Source of the DNA: Nocardioides daedukensis
GTDB taxonomy: Bacteria; Actinomycetota; Actinomycetes; Propionibacteriales; Nocardioidaceae
NCBI RefSeq assembly: GCF_013408415.1
Contig: NZ_JACCAA010000001.1
Coordinates: 248,001 to 312,000, forward strand
DNA length: 64,000 nucleotides
Reading direction: 5' to 3'
This document shows, one piece after another, positions 42,106-51,433 of this stretch. Numbering within the stretch: the stretch's first letter is position 1; each line of letters begins with the position of its first letter. Position numbers and translations under genes: made by a program. Below the pieces are notes generated by a model. That model had not been told where the DNA came from and made no database searches. It saw only the letters and a list, made by a program, of their open reading frames with translations.

Positions 42106-43545
42106 ATGCGGCACTGGCGCCGGGCACACGTCACCAGGCCGTTGAGTGACATCGTCAGCGACGGCTATGTCGCGATCTTCTCGGTCCTCATGCTCGGCTC
42201 CATGCTGGTAAGCGTGCTCCTGGGCGTTGCAGCGCTCTCCGACGAGCTGTGCACATCGACTGCGTGCAGGCAGGGGAGATCCCTGCTGCCACATCTGACC
42301 ACCACCGGTGCGCTGGTCGCCGTACTCGCTCTCGCCCGCATGTTCGGCCCGGTCTTCGCCACCCCCGCGACCTCCTCGTGGCTGCTCACCACTACCGCGG
42401 ATCGGGGTGCGTTGCTGCGCCCACGGTTGTGGGGATGGGCCGTGCTCGCGGCGATCGCGGCCGGACTGCTTGCTGCAGCCGCGACGCTCCTGGGTGGGTT
42501 CGGCACCCCGGCAATGCTCGGCTATTCGGTGTTCGCGGCGGTGCTTGCCACTGCGGTGGTCGCTCTGGCCGGCCTCTCCCAAGCCAGTCCACGTTGGCCG
42601 GCACGATCCCTGACCTGGGCTCTTGCTGGCCTGGTGTGGCTGGTCTTGTTGTTGCTGGCGCTCGAGCGCGCTCCGTTGCTCGCGACGCCTGCATCGGTGG
42701 CGACCCCAGCCATGGCCGCCGGGGCTGTGACAGGTGTGCTCACCGTTGCGCTGCTCGTGCTGGCGTTGCGGCGGGTGGCCCGATTGCGACGCCGCGACGT
42801 CGCGGCGGGCGGTAGCCTCGCGCCCGGTCTGTCCGGTGCAATGGCGACCCTCGACCTGGCGCTGATGTATGACGTCCTGCTCGGCCACCGCTGGCGGGCC
42901 AAGGGTTCAGTGACGCCTCGGCGAGGTGGACCGAGCGGCGTGGGTGCGTTGGTCTGGGCCGACGTCCTGCGACTGCGCCGTAGCCCGCGGTGGGTCGTGC
43001 TGATCGCCGCCTCCGTGGTCGTTCCCTATGCCGTTGGCGTCACCGGAGCCGAGCGGATCGTCTTCCTCGTCGGCGCACTGGTCGGGTTCGTGACCTGCCT
43101 TCCCCTGCTGGCATCCCTGCGGGTGCTGAGCCGCTCGTCCAGCGTCCTGCGCAACTTTCCCTTCCCCGTACCCCGCACCCGGGCGGCTGCTCTCGTGGTC
43201 CCCCTGGTGCTCCTCGCGCTGCACGGCCTGGCCACCATCCCGGTGCTCCACTCCGCGCTGGGACTGCGTTGGGACGAGGCCGCGGCCTGCGGGATCGCCT
43301 CGGGACTCTGCGCCCTGGCGGCCGCGACCCGCTGGGTGACCGGACGCCCGCCCGACTTCGGGCGACCGCTCGTGTCGAGTCCTGCCGGCGGTGTGCCCAC
43401 GAACCTCTATGGCAGCATCCTGCGCGGTTTCGACATCCTGTTGCTCACGGCGGCACCGGTCCTGTTGGCGCCCGGAACGACGGCGGCGATGGTCTCGGTG
43501 ACGCTGTCGGTGATTGTCCTGGCGGTGCTCACTGGCCGGGAATGA
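42106..43545 (+). CDS. Multi-spanning membrane protein partner of the ABC ATPase (DUF6297-like)
   Basis: About 479 residues with roughly 10-12 hydrophobic segments, resembling the actinobacterial DUF6297 membrane proteins found next to an ABC ATPase. The start is uncertain. ATG 42106 is the first standard codon, but conserved-looking sequence (SAEVRELRSWM) precedes it. CTG 42064 overlaps the ATPase stop, and CTG 42094 has GGAGG 8 nt upstream; either non-standard start is possible. No signature motif identifies the substrate. Confidence 0.75.
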   Translation: MRHWRRAHVTRPLSDIVSDGYVAIFSVLMLGSMLVSVLLGVAALSDELCTSTACRQGRSLLPHLTTTGALVAVLALARMFGPVFATPATSSWLLTTTADRGALLRPRLWGWAVLAAIAAGLLAAAATLLGGFGTPAMLGYSVFAAVLATAVVALAGLSQASPRWPARSLTWALAGLVWLVLLLLALERAPLLATPASVATPAMAAGAVTGVLTVALLVLALRRVARLRRRDVAAGGSLAPGLSGAMATLDLALMYDVLLGHRWRAKGSVTPRRGGPSGVGALVWADVLRLRRSPRWVVLIAASVVVPYAVGVTGAERIVFLVGALVGFVTCLPLLASLRVLSRSSSVLRNFPFPVPRTRAAALVVPLVLLALHGLATIPVLHSALGLRWDEAAACGIASGLCALAAATRWVTGRPPDFGRPLVSSPAGGVPTNLYGSILRGFDILLLTAAPVLLAPGTTAAMVSVTLSVIVLAVLTGRE

Positions 43546-43699
43546 GCGGGCCTGAGCAAACCGGCGAGCGAGATGGTCAACCGGGCCGATACGATCGGCG
43601 GAGCCAGCCGGGAATCCCAGTCAGCATTCCCGACCAGCACCCCAAGCCAGCACTTGCTGCCGGCCGTCCAGCACTCCCAAGTCCTCTCAAGGAGAACCT

Positions 43700-45700
43700 G
43701 TGTCCGACATCCACGTCGTCCTCATCCACGCCAATGCGCGTGAGGAGCAGACAACGACGGCGGGCACCAAGGCCTGGGAGCTGTTCAAGGAGACCCCGGA
43801 CGTCATCGCGGCCCGTGTCGGCTCCGGCAACGGCGAGGCCGTCCTCAAGGACCTGGCCTACGAGCTGCTGGACGGTGACGTCATCGAGGGCGTCGCGATC
43901 GACTCCGCGGACGGACGCGACATCCTGCGCCACTCCACCGCGCACGTGATGGCCCAAGCCGTCCAGGAGCTCTTCCCCCAGGCGAAGCTCGGTATCGGTC
44001 CGCCGATCACCGACGGCTTCTACTACGACTTCGACGTCGAGACCCCGTTCGTGCCTGAGGACCTCGACAAGATCGAGACCCGGATGCGGAAGATCATCAA
44101 GGAGAACCAGCGCTTCGAGCGCCGGGTCACCAACGACGACGATGCCCGGGTGGAGCTCGCCGAGGAGCCGTACAAGCTCGAGCTGATCGGCCTCAAGGGC
44201 AACGCCGGCGAGGCAGCCGAGGGTGCGAGCGCCGAGGTCGGGGCCGGCGAGCTCACCATCTACGACAACATCAACCGCAAGGGCGAGGTCGCGTGGAAGG
44301 ACCTGTGCCGCGGCCCGCACCTGCCCACCACCAAGCGGATCCCGGCCTTCAAGCTGATGCGCAGCGCGGCCGCCTATTGGCGCGGCGACGAGAAGAACAA
44401 GCAGCTCCAGCGCATCTACGGCACCGCCTGGGAGACCAAGGAAGCGCTCGACGAGCACCTGCACCGGATCGAGGAGGCCGAGCGCCGCGACCACCGCAAG
44501 CTCGGCCGCGAGCTCGACCTGTTCAGCTTCCCTGACGAGATCGGCTCCGGGCTGCCCGTCTTCCACCCCAAGGGTGGCGTGATCAAGCGCGCGATGGAGG
44601 ACTACGTCCGCGAGCGGCACATCGCCGAGGGCTTCGACTACGTCGGCACGCCGCACATCGCCAAGGAGGGGTTGTTCCACACCTCGGGCCACCTGCCCTA
44701 CTACGGCGAGGGCATGTTCCCGGCGATCGACGTGGACGGCATGGACTATCGCCTCAAGGCGATGAACTGCCCGATGCACAACCTGATCTTCCGTTCGCGC
44801 CAGCGCTCCTATCGCGAGTTGCCGCTGCGCCTCTTCGAGTTCGGTCACGTCTATCGCCACGAGAAGTCGGGTGTGATCCACGGCTTGACCCGCGTGCGTG
44901 GGTTCGCCCAGGACGACTCGCACTCCTACGTCACCCCCGAGCAGGCTCCGGCCGAGGTGGAGCACCTGCTCAACTTCAAGCTCTCGCTGCTGCGTGACTT
45001 CGGCATCGACGACTTCTATCTCGAGCTCTCCACCCGGGATGCCTCGAAGGACAAGTTCATCGGCTCCGACGACGACTGGGCCGCGGCAACCAAGGTGCTC
45101 GAGGACGTTGCGATCGCCACCGGTCTCGAGCTCGTCCCGGACCCGGGTGGGGCGGCGTACTACGGCCCCAAGATCTCGGTCCAGGCCCGCGACGCGATCG
45201 GCCGGACCTGGCAGATGGGCACCGTGCAGTACGACTTCAACCAGCCCTCGCCGGACCGCTTCAACCTCGAGTACGTCGCCGCCGACGGCTCCCGCCAGCA
45301 GCCGGTGATGATCCACTCGGCCAAGTTCGGCTCCATCGAGCGGTTCATGGGCGTCCTCGTCGAGCACTATGCCGGCGCTTTCCCGCCCTGGCTCGCGCCG
45401 GTCCAGGTGCAGGGCATCCCGATCGCGGAGCGTCACAACGACTATCTCTTCGACGTGGCCGAGAAGCTGAAGGCTGCTGGTGTGCGAGTCGAGGTCGACA
45501 TCTCCGACGACCGGATGCAGAAGAAGATCCGCAACGCGCAGCTGCAGAAGGTGCCGTTCATGGTGATCGCCGGAGACAACGACGTCGAGGCCGGGGCCGT
45601 GTCCTTCCGCTATCGCGATGGCCGGCAGGACAACGGCGTACCTATCGACGAGGCGATCCGTCGGGTTGTCGAGGCCGTCGAGTCCCGCCAGCAGGTCTGA
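43700..45700 (+). CDS. thrS: Threonyl-tRNA synthetase
   Basis: Charges tRNA-Thr. 666 residues from GTG 43700 (AAGGAG 6 nt upstream): TGS domain (1-65), editing domain with [11 protein letters not shown], catalytic class II core ([17 protein letters not shown]; zinc Cys in [43 protein letters not shown]) and anticodon-binding domain from about residue 565. The 154-bp leader contains degenerate CCAGCAC repeats and no T-box features that I can see. First gene of thrS-HIT-IMPase. Confidence 0.97.
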   Translation: MSDIHVVLIHANAREEQTTTAGTKAWELFKETPDVIAARVGSGNGEAVLKDLAYELLDGDVIEGVAIDSADGRDILRHSTAHVMAQAVQELFPQAKLGIGPPITDGFYYDFDVETPFVPEDLDKIETRMRKIIKENQRFERRVTNDDDARVELAEEPYKLELIGLKGNAGEAAEGASAEVGAGELTIYDNINRKGEVAWKDLCRGPHLPTTKRIPAFKLMRSAAAYWRGDEKNKQLQRIYGTAWETKEALDEHLHRIEEAERRDHRKLGRELDLFSFPDEIGSGLPVFHPKGGVIKRAMEDYVRERHIAEGFDYVGTPHIAKEGLFHTSGHLPYYGEGMFPAIDVDGMDYRLKAMNCPMHNLIFRSRQRSYRELPLRLFEFGHVYRHEKSGVIHGLTRVRGFAQDDSHSYVTPEQAPAEVEHLLNFKLSLLRDFGIDDFYLELSTRDASKDKFIGSDDDWAAATKVLEDVAIATGLELVPDPGGAAYYGPKISVQARDAIGRTWQMGTVQYDFNQPSPDRFNLEYVAADGSRQQPVMIHSAKFGSIERFMGVLVEHYAGAFPPWLAPVQVQGIPIAERHNDYLFDVAEKLKAAGVRVEVDISDDRMQKKIRNAQLQKVPFMVIAGDNDVEAGAVSFRYRDGRQDNGVPIDEAIRRVVEAVESRQQV

Positions 45701-45703
45701 TCC

Positions 45704-46234
45704 ATGAGTGCCGACGAGATGCACCAGTCCGGCGCCGGGGTCGAGGACAGCCTGGAGCGGATCTGGACACCTCACCGGATGGCCTATGTCCGCTCGGCCG
45801 TGACCAGCGAGGGATGCCCGTTCTGCTTCATCCCGGGCAAGCCGGACGCCGACTCGCTCGTCGTGGCCCGCGGTGAGAATGCGTACGTCGTGCTCAACCT
45901 GCACCCTTACAACCCCGGCCATCTGATGGTGGTGCCCTATCGCCACGTGGCCGGGCTGGAGGCCCTCACCCCGGACGAGTCGGCCGAGCTGATGACGCTG
46001 ACCCAGCGCGCCATCGTGGTGATCCGGAGCATCTCCGACCCGCACGCCTTCAACGTCGGGCTGAACCTTGGCGGGGCTGCCGGGGGATCGCTGGCCGACC
46101 ACCTGCACCAGCACGTCGTACCCCGTTGGTCGGGAGACGCGAACTTCATCACCATCGTCGGCGGCACAAAGACCTTGCCGCAGCTGCTCCAGGACACCAG
46201 GGACCTGTTGGCTGGCGCATGGTCGGCCACGTGA
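45704..46234 (+). CDS. HIT family nucleotide hydrolase/phosphorylase
   Basis: A 176-residue HIT protein: the triad is HLHQHVVPR, and the family start CPFCFIPGKPDADSLVVARGENAYVVLNLHPYNPGHLMVVPYRH is present. It matches the actinobacterial protein encoded between thrS and pgsA1, related to Ap4A phosphorylases. ATG 45704 is 3 bp after the thrS stop. In this genome an inositol-monophosphatase-like gene follows instead of pgsA1. Confidence 0.92.
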   Translation: MSADEMHQSGAGVEDSLERIWTPHRMAYVRSAVTSEGCPFCFIPGKPDADSLVVARGENAYVVLNLHPYNPGHLMVVPYRHVAGLEALTPDESAELMTLTQRAIVVIRSISDPHAFNVGLNLGGAAGGSLADHLHQHVVPRWSGDANFITIVGGTKTLPQLLQDTRDLLAGAWSAT

Positions 46235-47055
46235 GCGAACCTGTGCCCGGCTCAGGCACTGGGTCTGTCAGCGGTCCAGCGGTTTCAGCCGACCTCGAGC
46301 TGGCCGCCAGGCTGGTCCGCGAGGCCGGCCTGTTGGCGGCCCGGATGAGAGCCGAGGGCCTGGCATCCCAGCAGAAGTCGAACGTCGCCGACATCGTCAC
46401 CGCGGCCGACCACGCCGCCGAGGAGATGATCGTCGCCATGCTGCGAAGCGAGCGTCCCGACGATGCGATCGTGGGGGAGGAGGGCGCCAACCACTCCGGT
46501 TCTTCCGGACGGACCTGGGTCATCGATCCGGTCGACGGCACCTACAACTTCTTCCGGGGCATGGACTGGTGGTGCTCGGCGTTGGCCCTGACCTCCGCTG
46601 ACGACGTGCTGCTCGGGGCGGTGCACCATCCGGCCAGCGACAGCGTGTACGTCGGAGGGCCGCGGGTGCCGGGGACCCGGAACGGGGAGGCCCTGGCCAC
46701 GCTGGGCGACGTACCCGTGGAACAGGCATGCGCCACCACCTATCTGCATCCGCCTTTCTATGGGGGTGAGATCGGTGCCGCGTTCGGTCGTGCGGTGTCC
46801 CGGGTGGCGACGCTGAGGATGCGCGGTTCCGGGACGATGGACTGCGTCTCGGTGCTGCTGGGTCAGAGCGACGTGGTCTTCCAGCACACCGTTCCCGAGT
46901 GGGACCGATTGCCCGGTGCGGCGCTGATCCGCAGCCTGGGCGGCGAAGCGCGTCTCGTCGCCGCCGCCGGCGTGGAGTGGCATGTGGCCGGTGTGCCGAC
47001 CGCGGTGGCCGCCGTCGCAGCTGCGCTGGTCGGCGACACCGTCCCTCTCAGCTGA
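46231..47055 (+). CDS. Inositol monophosphatase family protein
   Basis: A 274-residue Mg2+-dependent phosphatase. Metal-site motifs are IVGEEGANHSG, WVIDPVDGTYNFFRGMDWW and the C-terminal WDRLPGAALIRSLGGEA. GTG 46231 overlaps the HIT stop; ATG 46219 is possible. The first 20 residues are Gly/Ser/Pro-rich. Histidinol phosphate or inositol phosphate are both possible substrates; nearness to pgsA1 favours inositol (inference). The stop overlaps the convergent dehydrogenase by 8 bp. Confidence 0.85.
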   Translation: MSEPVPGSGTGSVSGPAVSADLELAARLVREAGLLAARMRAEGLASQQKSNVADIVTAADHAAEEMIVAMLRSERPDDAIVGEEGANHSGSSGRTWVIDPVDGTYNFFRGMDWWCSALALTSADDVLLGAVHHPASDSVYVGGPRVPGTRNGEALATLGDVPVEQACATTYLHPPFYGGEIGAAFGRAVSRVATLRMRGSGTMDCVSVLLGQSDVVFQHTVPEWDRLPGAALIRSLGGEARLVAAAGVEWHVAGVPTAVAAVAAALVGDTVPLS

Positions 47056-48196
47056 CGAGCACTCCATCAGGGTCGCGGCCCTGGAAGAGGTTGATCGCCT
47101 GGTTGCGGATCCGGCCGTCCTGGATCTCGATCGCCGCGTCGATGGTCTCGTCGAGCGCCCATGCCTCCGGTCCGCTCAGCACGGTCTCGACGAAGGACAA
47201 CAGCGCCTCGCTGTTCTCCCAGGTCGCCGAGCCCCAGAGGTAGGAGGGGCTGTGGTCGACCGCGTAGTAGCCGATGTGGTCGCCCACCTCGAACATAGGG
47301 TCGTCGAAGGTCGTCGGGCGGGCCCAGCTGAACCCCATCGCCTCGTCGCAGGAGACGTCCACGATCAGACTTCCAGGACGGAAGGCCGTCAGATCCTCTG
47401 TGCGCAGATAGGTCAACGGCGCGTTCGGGTCCTGCAGCGTGCAATTGACGACGATGTCGCTCTCGGCCAGGAACGGCGCCAGGGGCACCTTCCCGGCGTC
47501 GGTGAAGACCTGGCTCAACGCAGGCGCATCGGGGTTGTGCTCGAAGCGGTGGATTCTGACCGAGTGGATCGGCGAAGCCACGGCCGCGACGTCGCGGATG
47601 GTCAGGACCCGGACGTCATGGATGCCGCTGGCGCTCAGGGCCGTGACGGCGCCACGAGCCGTGGCGCCGAATCCGATGACGACAGCGTTGAGCTTGCGGC
47701 CATAACTTCCGGTGATGCCGCCCAGGGTCAGTGCGTGCAGGACCGAGGAATAGCCGGCCAGCTCATTGTTCTTGTGGAAGACGTGCAGCCCCACCGAACC
47801 GTCGCGGGCCCAGTGGTTCATCGCCTCGAATGCGATGAGGGTCAGCTTGCGGTCGATCGCTGCCTGGGTGAGCGCCGTGTCCTGCACGCAGTGCGGCCAG
47901 CCCCACAGGACCTGGCCCTCGTGCAGGGCCTCGACGTCGGCCAGTTGGGGCTTGGGCAGGAGTACGACGTCGGACGTGGCCAGCAGTTCGTCCCGCGACG
48001 CGAAACCGGCGACGTGGGGTGACAGCGACTCGTCGGTGCGGCCGAAGTGCTCGCCGTACCCGTGCTCGAGGGTGATGCGCGACTGCAGGTGCTGGGGCAG
48101 GCGGTGGAAGTGCTCCGGGTGAATCGGCAGACGTCGCTCGTTCTCCATCGAGGAAGTGGCAATCACGCCCAGGCTCAGGGCCTGCTGCCAGATCAC
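47048..48196 (-). CDS. Alanine dehydrogenase/PNT-family enzyme, N5-(carboxyethyl)ornithine synthase-like
   Basis: A 382-residue protein of the alanine dehydrogenase/transhydrogenase N-terminal family. Its start LGVIATSSMENERRLPIHPEHF is that of N5-(carboxyethyl)ornithine synthases, which condense pyruvate with ornithine or lysine using NADPH. The Rossmann loop is VVIGFGATARGAV; also seen are HKNNELAGYSSVLHALTLGGITGSYG and SLIVDVSCDEAMGFSWA. GTG 48196 overlaps the stop of a 42-residue gene. The opine product is inferred from similarity only; alanine or saccharopine dehydrogenase is the alternative. Confidence 0.75.
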   Translation of the reverse strand: MIWQQALSLGVIATSSMENERRLPIHPEHFHRLPQHLQSRITLEHGYGEHFGRTDESLSPHVAGFASRDELLATSDVVLLPKPQLADVEALHEGQVLWGWPHCVQDTALTQAAIDRKLTLIAFEAMNHWARDGSVGLHVFHKNNELAGYSSVLHALTLGGITGSYGRKLNAVVIGFGATARGAVTALSASGIHDVRVLTIRDVAAVASPIHSVRIHRFEHNPDAPALSQVFTDAGKVPLAPFLAESDIVVNCTLQDPNAPLTYLRTEDLTAFRPGSLIVDVSCDEAMGFSWARPTTFDDPMFEVGDHIGYYAVDHSPSYLWGSATWENSEALLSFVETVLSGPEAWALDETIDAAIEIQDGRIRNQAINLFQGRDPDGVLVS

Positions 48197-48321
48197 CGCT
48201 TCTTTTCGGGGAGCTTGCCGATGTCGGAGTTGCCGGCTGCCTTGGCCTGCTTGTCGGCCCGCTTCTCCTTGATCGACTTGGATTTCTTGGTCATCGCTTG
48301 TCGTGGTGACTTGTCGGCCAT
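48193..48321 (-). CDS. 42-residue basic protein
   Basis: A small Lys/Ala-rich protein (MADKSPRQAMTKKSKSIKEK at the start; it ends KLPEKKR) with a Shine-Dalgarno AGGGAG 6 nt before ATG 48321. Short proteins of this composition are widespread in actinobacteria and unnamed. It would be disordered or one helix; nucleic-acid binding is possible. The stop overlaps the start of the dehydrogenase gene. The 180 bp upstream (48322-48501) holds no further gene. Confidence 0.75.
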   Translation of the reverse strand: MADKSPRQAMTKKSKSIKEKRADKQAKAAGNSDIGKLPEKKR

Positions 48322-48501
48322 CGTCGCTCCCTTGTTGGAAGCCTGAATGGCTCCATTCTGTTGACAGTACGCGGGGTTGTGCAGAACCGATCTTCCTCGA
48401 GTCCTCGAGAGGCGTCGGCCGGTGGCGCTGTGGGTCCGGTGGTCGCGGGGGGCGGAGGCAATGGACATCCCCGGTCCAGCGGCAGGTAGTCTGCAGCCGC
48501 C

Positions 48502-49161
48502 ATGTTGGATCGATTCAAAGCCTTCTGGGTCGGGCTCCTGAACCCCATTGCGCAGCTCTTCATCAAGCTGGGCATCACTGCCGATGCCGTGACGCTGATC
48601 GGGACGATCGGTGTCTGTACCGGTGCGCTCGTGTTCTTCCCCCGCGGAGAGCTGCTGTTCGGCGTCCTGTTCATCACCGCCTTCGTCTTCTCGGACCTGC
48701 TCGACGGGCACATGTCGCGGTTGACCGGGAAGAAGAATCGCTTCGGGGCGTTCCTCGACTCCACACTCGATCGCATCGGCGACGGCGCGATCTTCGGTGG
48801 CCTGGCGATGTATTTCGCCGGTCCCGGCGACTCGAGGCTCTACCTCTGGTTGGCGATGATCTGCCTGGTGATGGGTTCGGTGACGTCCTATGCGCGGGCC
48901 AAGGCTGAGGGCATGGGCTATGACGCCAAGGTCGGGATCGCTGAGCGAGCGGATCGCCTGGTCGCGATCCTCGTGATGACCGGTCTGGGCGCCATCTTCG
49001 ACCTCCCCATCCTCATGGAGGTCACGTTGTGGGCCCTCGCGATCGCAAGCACCGTGACGGTGCTGCAGCGGATCTGGGTCGTGCGGAAGCAGGCGTACGC
49101 CGAGGCCGCTGCTACCGCTGCTACCGGTGCTACCGGTGGGCAGGCTGGCGCCGAGTCCTGA
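48502..49161 (+). CDS. pgsA1: Phosphatidylinositol phosphate synthase (CDP-alcohol phosphatidyltransferase)
   Basis: Makes phosphatidylinositol phosphate from CDP-diacylglycerol and inositol phosphate. A 219-residue membrane protein. The signature is DLLDGHMSR-x8-G-x3-D-x3-D, with Ser in place of the usual Ala before Arg. FGAFLDSTLDRIGDG and an Arg-rich pocket (SYARAKAEGMGYDAKVGIAERADR) match PIP synthases. TAGTCT lies 9 nt upstream of ATG 48502. A 9-bp tandem repeat encodes the Ala/Thr-rich tail. The acyltransferase and pimA genes usually found next are absent. Confidence 0.9.
   Translation: MLDRFKAFWVGLLNPIAQLFIKLGITADAVTLIGTIGVCTGALVFFPRGELLFGVLFITAFVFSDLLDGHMSRLTGKKNRFGAFLDSTLDRIGDGAIFGGLAMYFAGPGDSRLYLWLAMICLVMGSVTSYARAKAEGMGYDAKVGIAERADRLVAILVMTGLGAIFDLPILMEVTLWALAIASTVTVLQRIWVVRKQAYAEAAATAATGATGGQAGAES
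49108..49134. repeat. In-frame 9-bp tandem repeat at the 3' end of pgsA1
   Basis: GCTGCTACC twice, then GGTGCTACC, encoding Ala/Gly-Ala-Thr three times in the cytosolic tail. Confidence 0.75.
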
Positions 49162-49220
49162 GACAGGCTCGGCGCTTGCAGTTGTGGCCCTCGGGTCGAG
49201 GCGGGGACAACTCGCTCACC

Positions 49221-50489
49221 TCACGTCCGCCTGGCGAACCGGACGTCACCGTTCGGTAGGTATTCCACGTAGCTCCGTGCGTCGTGAACCCGATGGTGAT
49301 GCCAGGGACACAGGAGGATCAGGTCCCTCAGGTCGGTCCGGCCACCTTGTGACCATGGGTTGCGATGGTGCGCCTCGCACCAGGTGGAGGGGACCGTGCA
49401 TCCCTCGGCCTGACACGTGGGGTGGTTGTGTGCGGCGGCCATTCGCTGTGGTGACTTGAACAGTCGACTTGCCCGGCCCCAATCTAGGATCTCGGAGTCC
49501 GAGCCGAGCACGGCGGGCAGGAGTTGGCTCTGGCAGGCGAGGCGTCGGGCTTCTGCGGCCGTGATGCGGGTGCCGTCCCCGAGGGTCGCCACCCCGAGAC
49601 CGGTGCGAAGCTTCTCGATGTCGATGGTCACCACAACCGTCGTGGTGGAGCCGCCGTGGAGCGGCAGAACATCCGAGGGGAGGGCCTCGAGAAGCGCGCA
49701 GAATGCCTCGCCGCGAACCCGGTCATAGGGGAGGCGCTGACCCGTGGCGGGGTCGAGGAATCGACTCTCGCTCGGGGTATTGGCGTCGTGCCGGGGCGAG
49801 GTGAAGGACTCAAGGATCGACTTCAGTCGTGCCGCAGAGCCATCCGGGATGCGGGCACGCAAATCGCAGGTGCCGTCGCCGTTGTCGGTGAGGTGGAGCC
49901 TAGTCGCCGCACGCGCCTTGGCGTGTTCGCGCTCGACCTGCTTGCGCTCCTCATCGTCGTACGTCGCTGGGTCAATGACCTCCAGGATCTTGTCGCCCAG
50001 GACGCGCAATTGTTCGGGGTTGAAGTGCTCACAGGCCTCCACGAGGCGTTCTTCGGCTTCGGTGCGGATATGGAGGGGTACGTCGTCGCTGAGCATGTCG
50101 AGTGCCCGGATGACCACCTGTGCCTGGAGCAGATTGGCCGCGCCACGTCGTACGGCGCTGCGGAGCCGCGGATAGGAGTGCTTGAGGGCCGTGGCCATGT
50201 TCTCGGCCCGTGCCTGAGGGGCGGAGCCGGTCAGTGCTCGTGGGGTCAGCCAATGGGAGATGCGGCGCGCGGAATCAGCCTCTGCGACATCAACGGACTC
50301 GACGATCACGTCGAGCCGAAGGGCCTCGACCCGGTCGGCCAGGTTCGTCAGGAGGTGGAGTGCGTCACGCTTCTGAGCGGTGCTTGCCATGGCGAGGTCG
50401 ACGTCCAGGACGCCGTCGAGTGCGCAGGCGATCGAGTCCGCACACGCGAGCACCGGATGGGGTGCTGTGGGGAGTGGAGTGATCGCCAT
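49221..50489 (-). CDS. DUF222 / HNH endonuclease domain protein (13E12 type)
   Basis: A 422-residue protein with an N-terminal DUF222 region and a C-terminal HNH nuclease (CQAEGCTVPSTWCEAHHRNPWSQGGRTDLRDLILLCPWHHHRVHD). These proteins are abundant and multicopy in actinobacteria, related to the mycobacterial 13E12 repeat family; mobility is suspected but not shown. It is leaderless, with TAGCGT 6 nt before ATG 50489. It stands where the acyltransferase and pimA are expected after pgsA1. Confidence 0.88.
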   Translation of the reverse strand: MAITPLPTAPHPVLACADSIACALDGVLDVDLAMASTAQKRDALHLLTNLADRVEALRLDVIVESVDVAEADSARRISHWLTPRALTGSAPQARAENMATALKHSYPRLRSAVRRGAANLLQAQVVIRALDMLSDDVPLHIRTEAEERLVEACEHFNPEQLRVLGDKILEVIDPATYDDEERKQVEREHAKARAATRLHLTDNGDGTCDLRARIPDGSAARLKSILESFTSPRHDANTPSESRFLDPATGQRLPYDRVRGEAFCALLEALPSDVLPLHGGSTTTVVVTIDIEKLRTGLGVATLGDGTRITAAEARRLACQSQLLPAVLGSDSEILDWGRASRLFKSPQRMAAAHNHPTCQAEGCTVPSTWCEAHHRNPWSQGGRTDLRDLILLCPWHHHRVHDARSYVEYLPNGDVRFARRT

Positions 50490-50495
50490 GTGCCA

Positions 50496-50501
50496 ACGCT
50501 A
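50496..50501 (-). promoter_or_regulatory. -10 element, leaderless DUF222/HNH promoter
   Basis: TAGCGT on the minus strand ends 6 nt before ATG 50489. Confidence 0.6.
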
Positions 50502-50634
50502 GAGGGCAGCACTGACATTCGCTTGAGAGTGCATCCGGCCTGTGGAGAAGTGGGTCTGCGCCCTTGCCTGTGGACGAAAAGCGGGCCGGATGGGGCAGCT
50601 GTCCTCGTCCTTTCGGGCTGGACGTGCTCTTCTG

Positions 50635-51432
50635 TCAGTCGCCCGAGGTCAGGACCGGGATGGCTTCTCGGACACGGAGCGGAGCGCCGGGGCCAGTGGT
50701 CGTGACGGTGCCGTTCACCGGCTGCCAGGGTCGTCCTTCGACGCTGTACTGGGCCCTCCAGACCACGTTGACGCTGGGGGTGAGTCTCTTGGCTGGTTGG
50801 AGATACTTGTAGGAGACGTAGTCGGACATCGGCCGGCCCTTCTCATAGGGAATGCCCGGGGTCGTCGTGGTGAACGATCCTCCGTCACCCGTGTTCCAGA
50901 CGAACTGCGTGGGAGTGATCCGGAGAGTGACGTTGCGACCGAGGAGCGTCAGCGACTGGTCATATTGCTCGGCCCGCGTGCTGAACAGCGTGTCCATGTT
51001 GACCAAGGTGGTCCCGTCCGGCGGTTGGATTACGATCTGGGAGCTCGGGATGGTGAGATTCTTGAAGGCCCTTGCCACGAGAACCGACGTTGCAGGACCC
51101 GAGGGGGTCGGCGCCGCGCAGGCGTCGTAGGTGCTTATCCGGGTGGGGTCGGAGATGTTGCGTGACATCCCCTGACACGGGAGATTGGAACCGAGCAGGC
51201 CGAGTTCGAGTTCGTCTGCTCTTTCGAATGCTGTCATCGTCCGCCACTGTGAGGGCGCACCCCCGGTGGAACAGTTGCTCCGATCTGTTCCCTTGACGAC
51301 GATGCCGTTGAGGGTCATCGCTGTCGAGACCGAGCTCCCGCATCCATCTGCGGAAGAGTTGTGACTCAGCGGACCTGCAAGCGCCGCAATGACGAGAAGT
51401 GCGCAAGCCACACCTCGGTGCAGATTCGACAT
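50635..51432 (-). CDS. Exported protein of unknown function, PKD-like
   Basis: A 265-residue protein with a signal peptide (residues 1-28, ALLVIAALAGPLS). The mature part has four Cys and a segment LRITPTQFVWNTGDGGSFTTTTPG that looks like a PKD-type beta domain. It starts 1 bp after the DUF6318 lipoprotein stop, so the two exported proteins are co-expressed. Codon use is somewhat less GC-biased than the neighbours. Function unknown. Confidence 0.75.
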   Translation of the reverse strand: MSNLHRGVACALLVIAALAGPLSHNSSADGCGSSVSTAMTLNGIVVKGTDRSNCSTGGAPSQWRTMTAFERADELELGLLGSNLPCQGMSRNISDPTRISTYDACAAPTPSGPATSVLVARAFKNLTIPSSQIVIQPPDGTTLVNMDTLFSTRAEQYDQSLTLLGRNVTLRITPTQFVWNTGDGGSFTTTTPGIPYEKGRPMSDYVSYKYLQPAKRLTPSVNVVWRAQYSVEGRPWQPVNGTVTTTGPGAPLRVREAIPVLTSGD

Positions 51433-51433
51433 G

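Noticed and set aside
43546..43699. T-box or other riboswitch before thrS
   Set aside because: No T-box sequence, terminator pair or specifier loop could be recognised; only degenerate CCAGCAC-type repeats are seen.
43577..46114. An 845-codon minus-strand open frame across thrS and HIT
   Set aside because: Antisense shadow of thrS with low-complexity composition.
49221..50489. DUF222/HNH gene as an insertion sequence or intron-encoded homing nuclease
   Set aside because: No terminal repeats, target duplication or interrupted host gene could be seen; these proteins are often free-standing.
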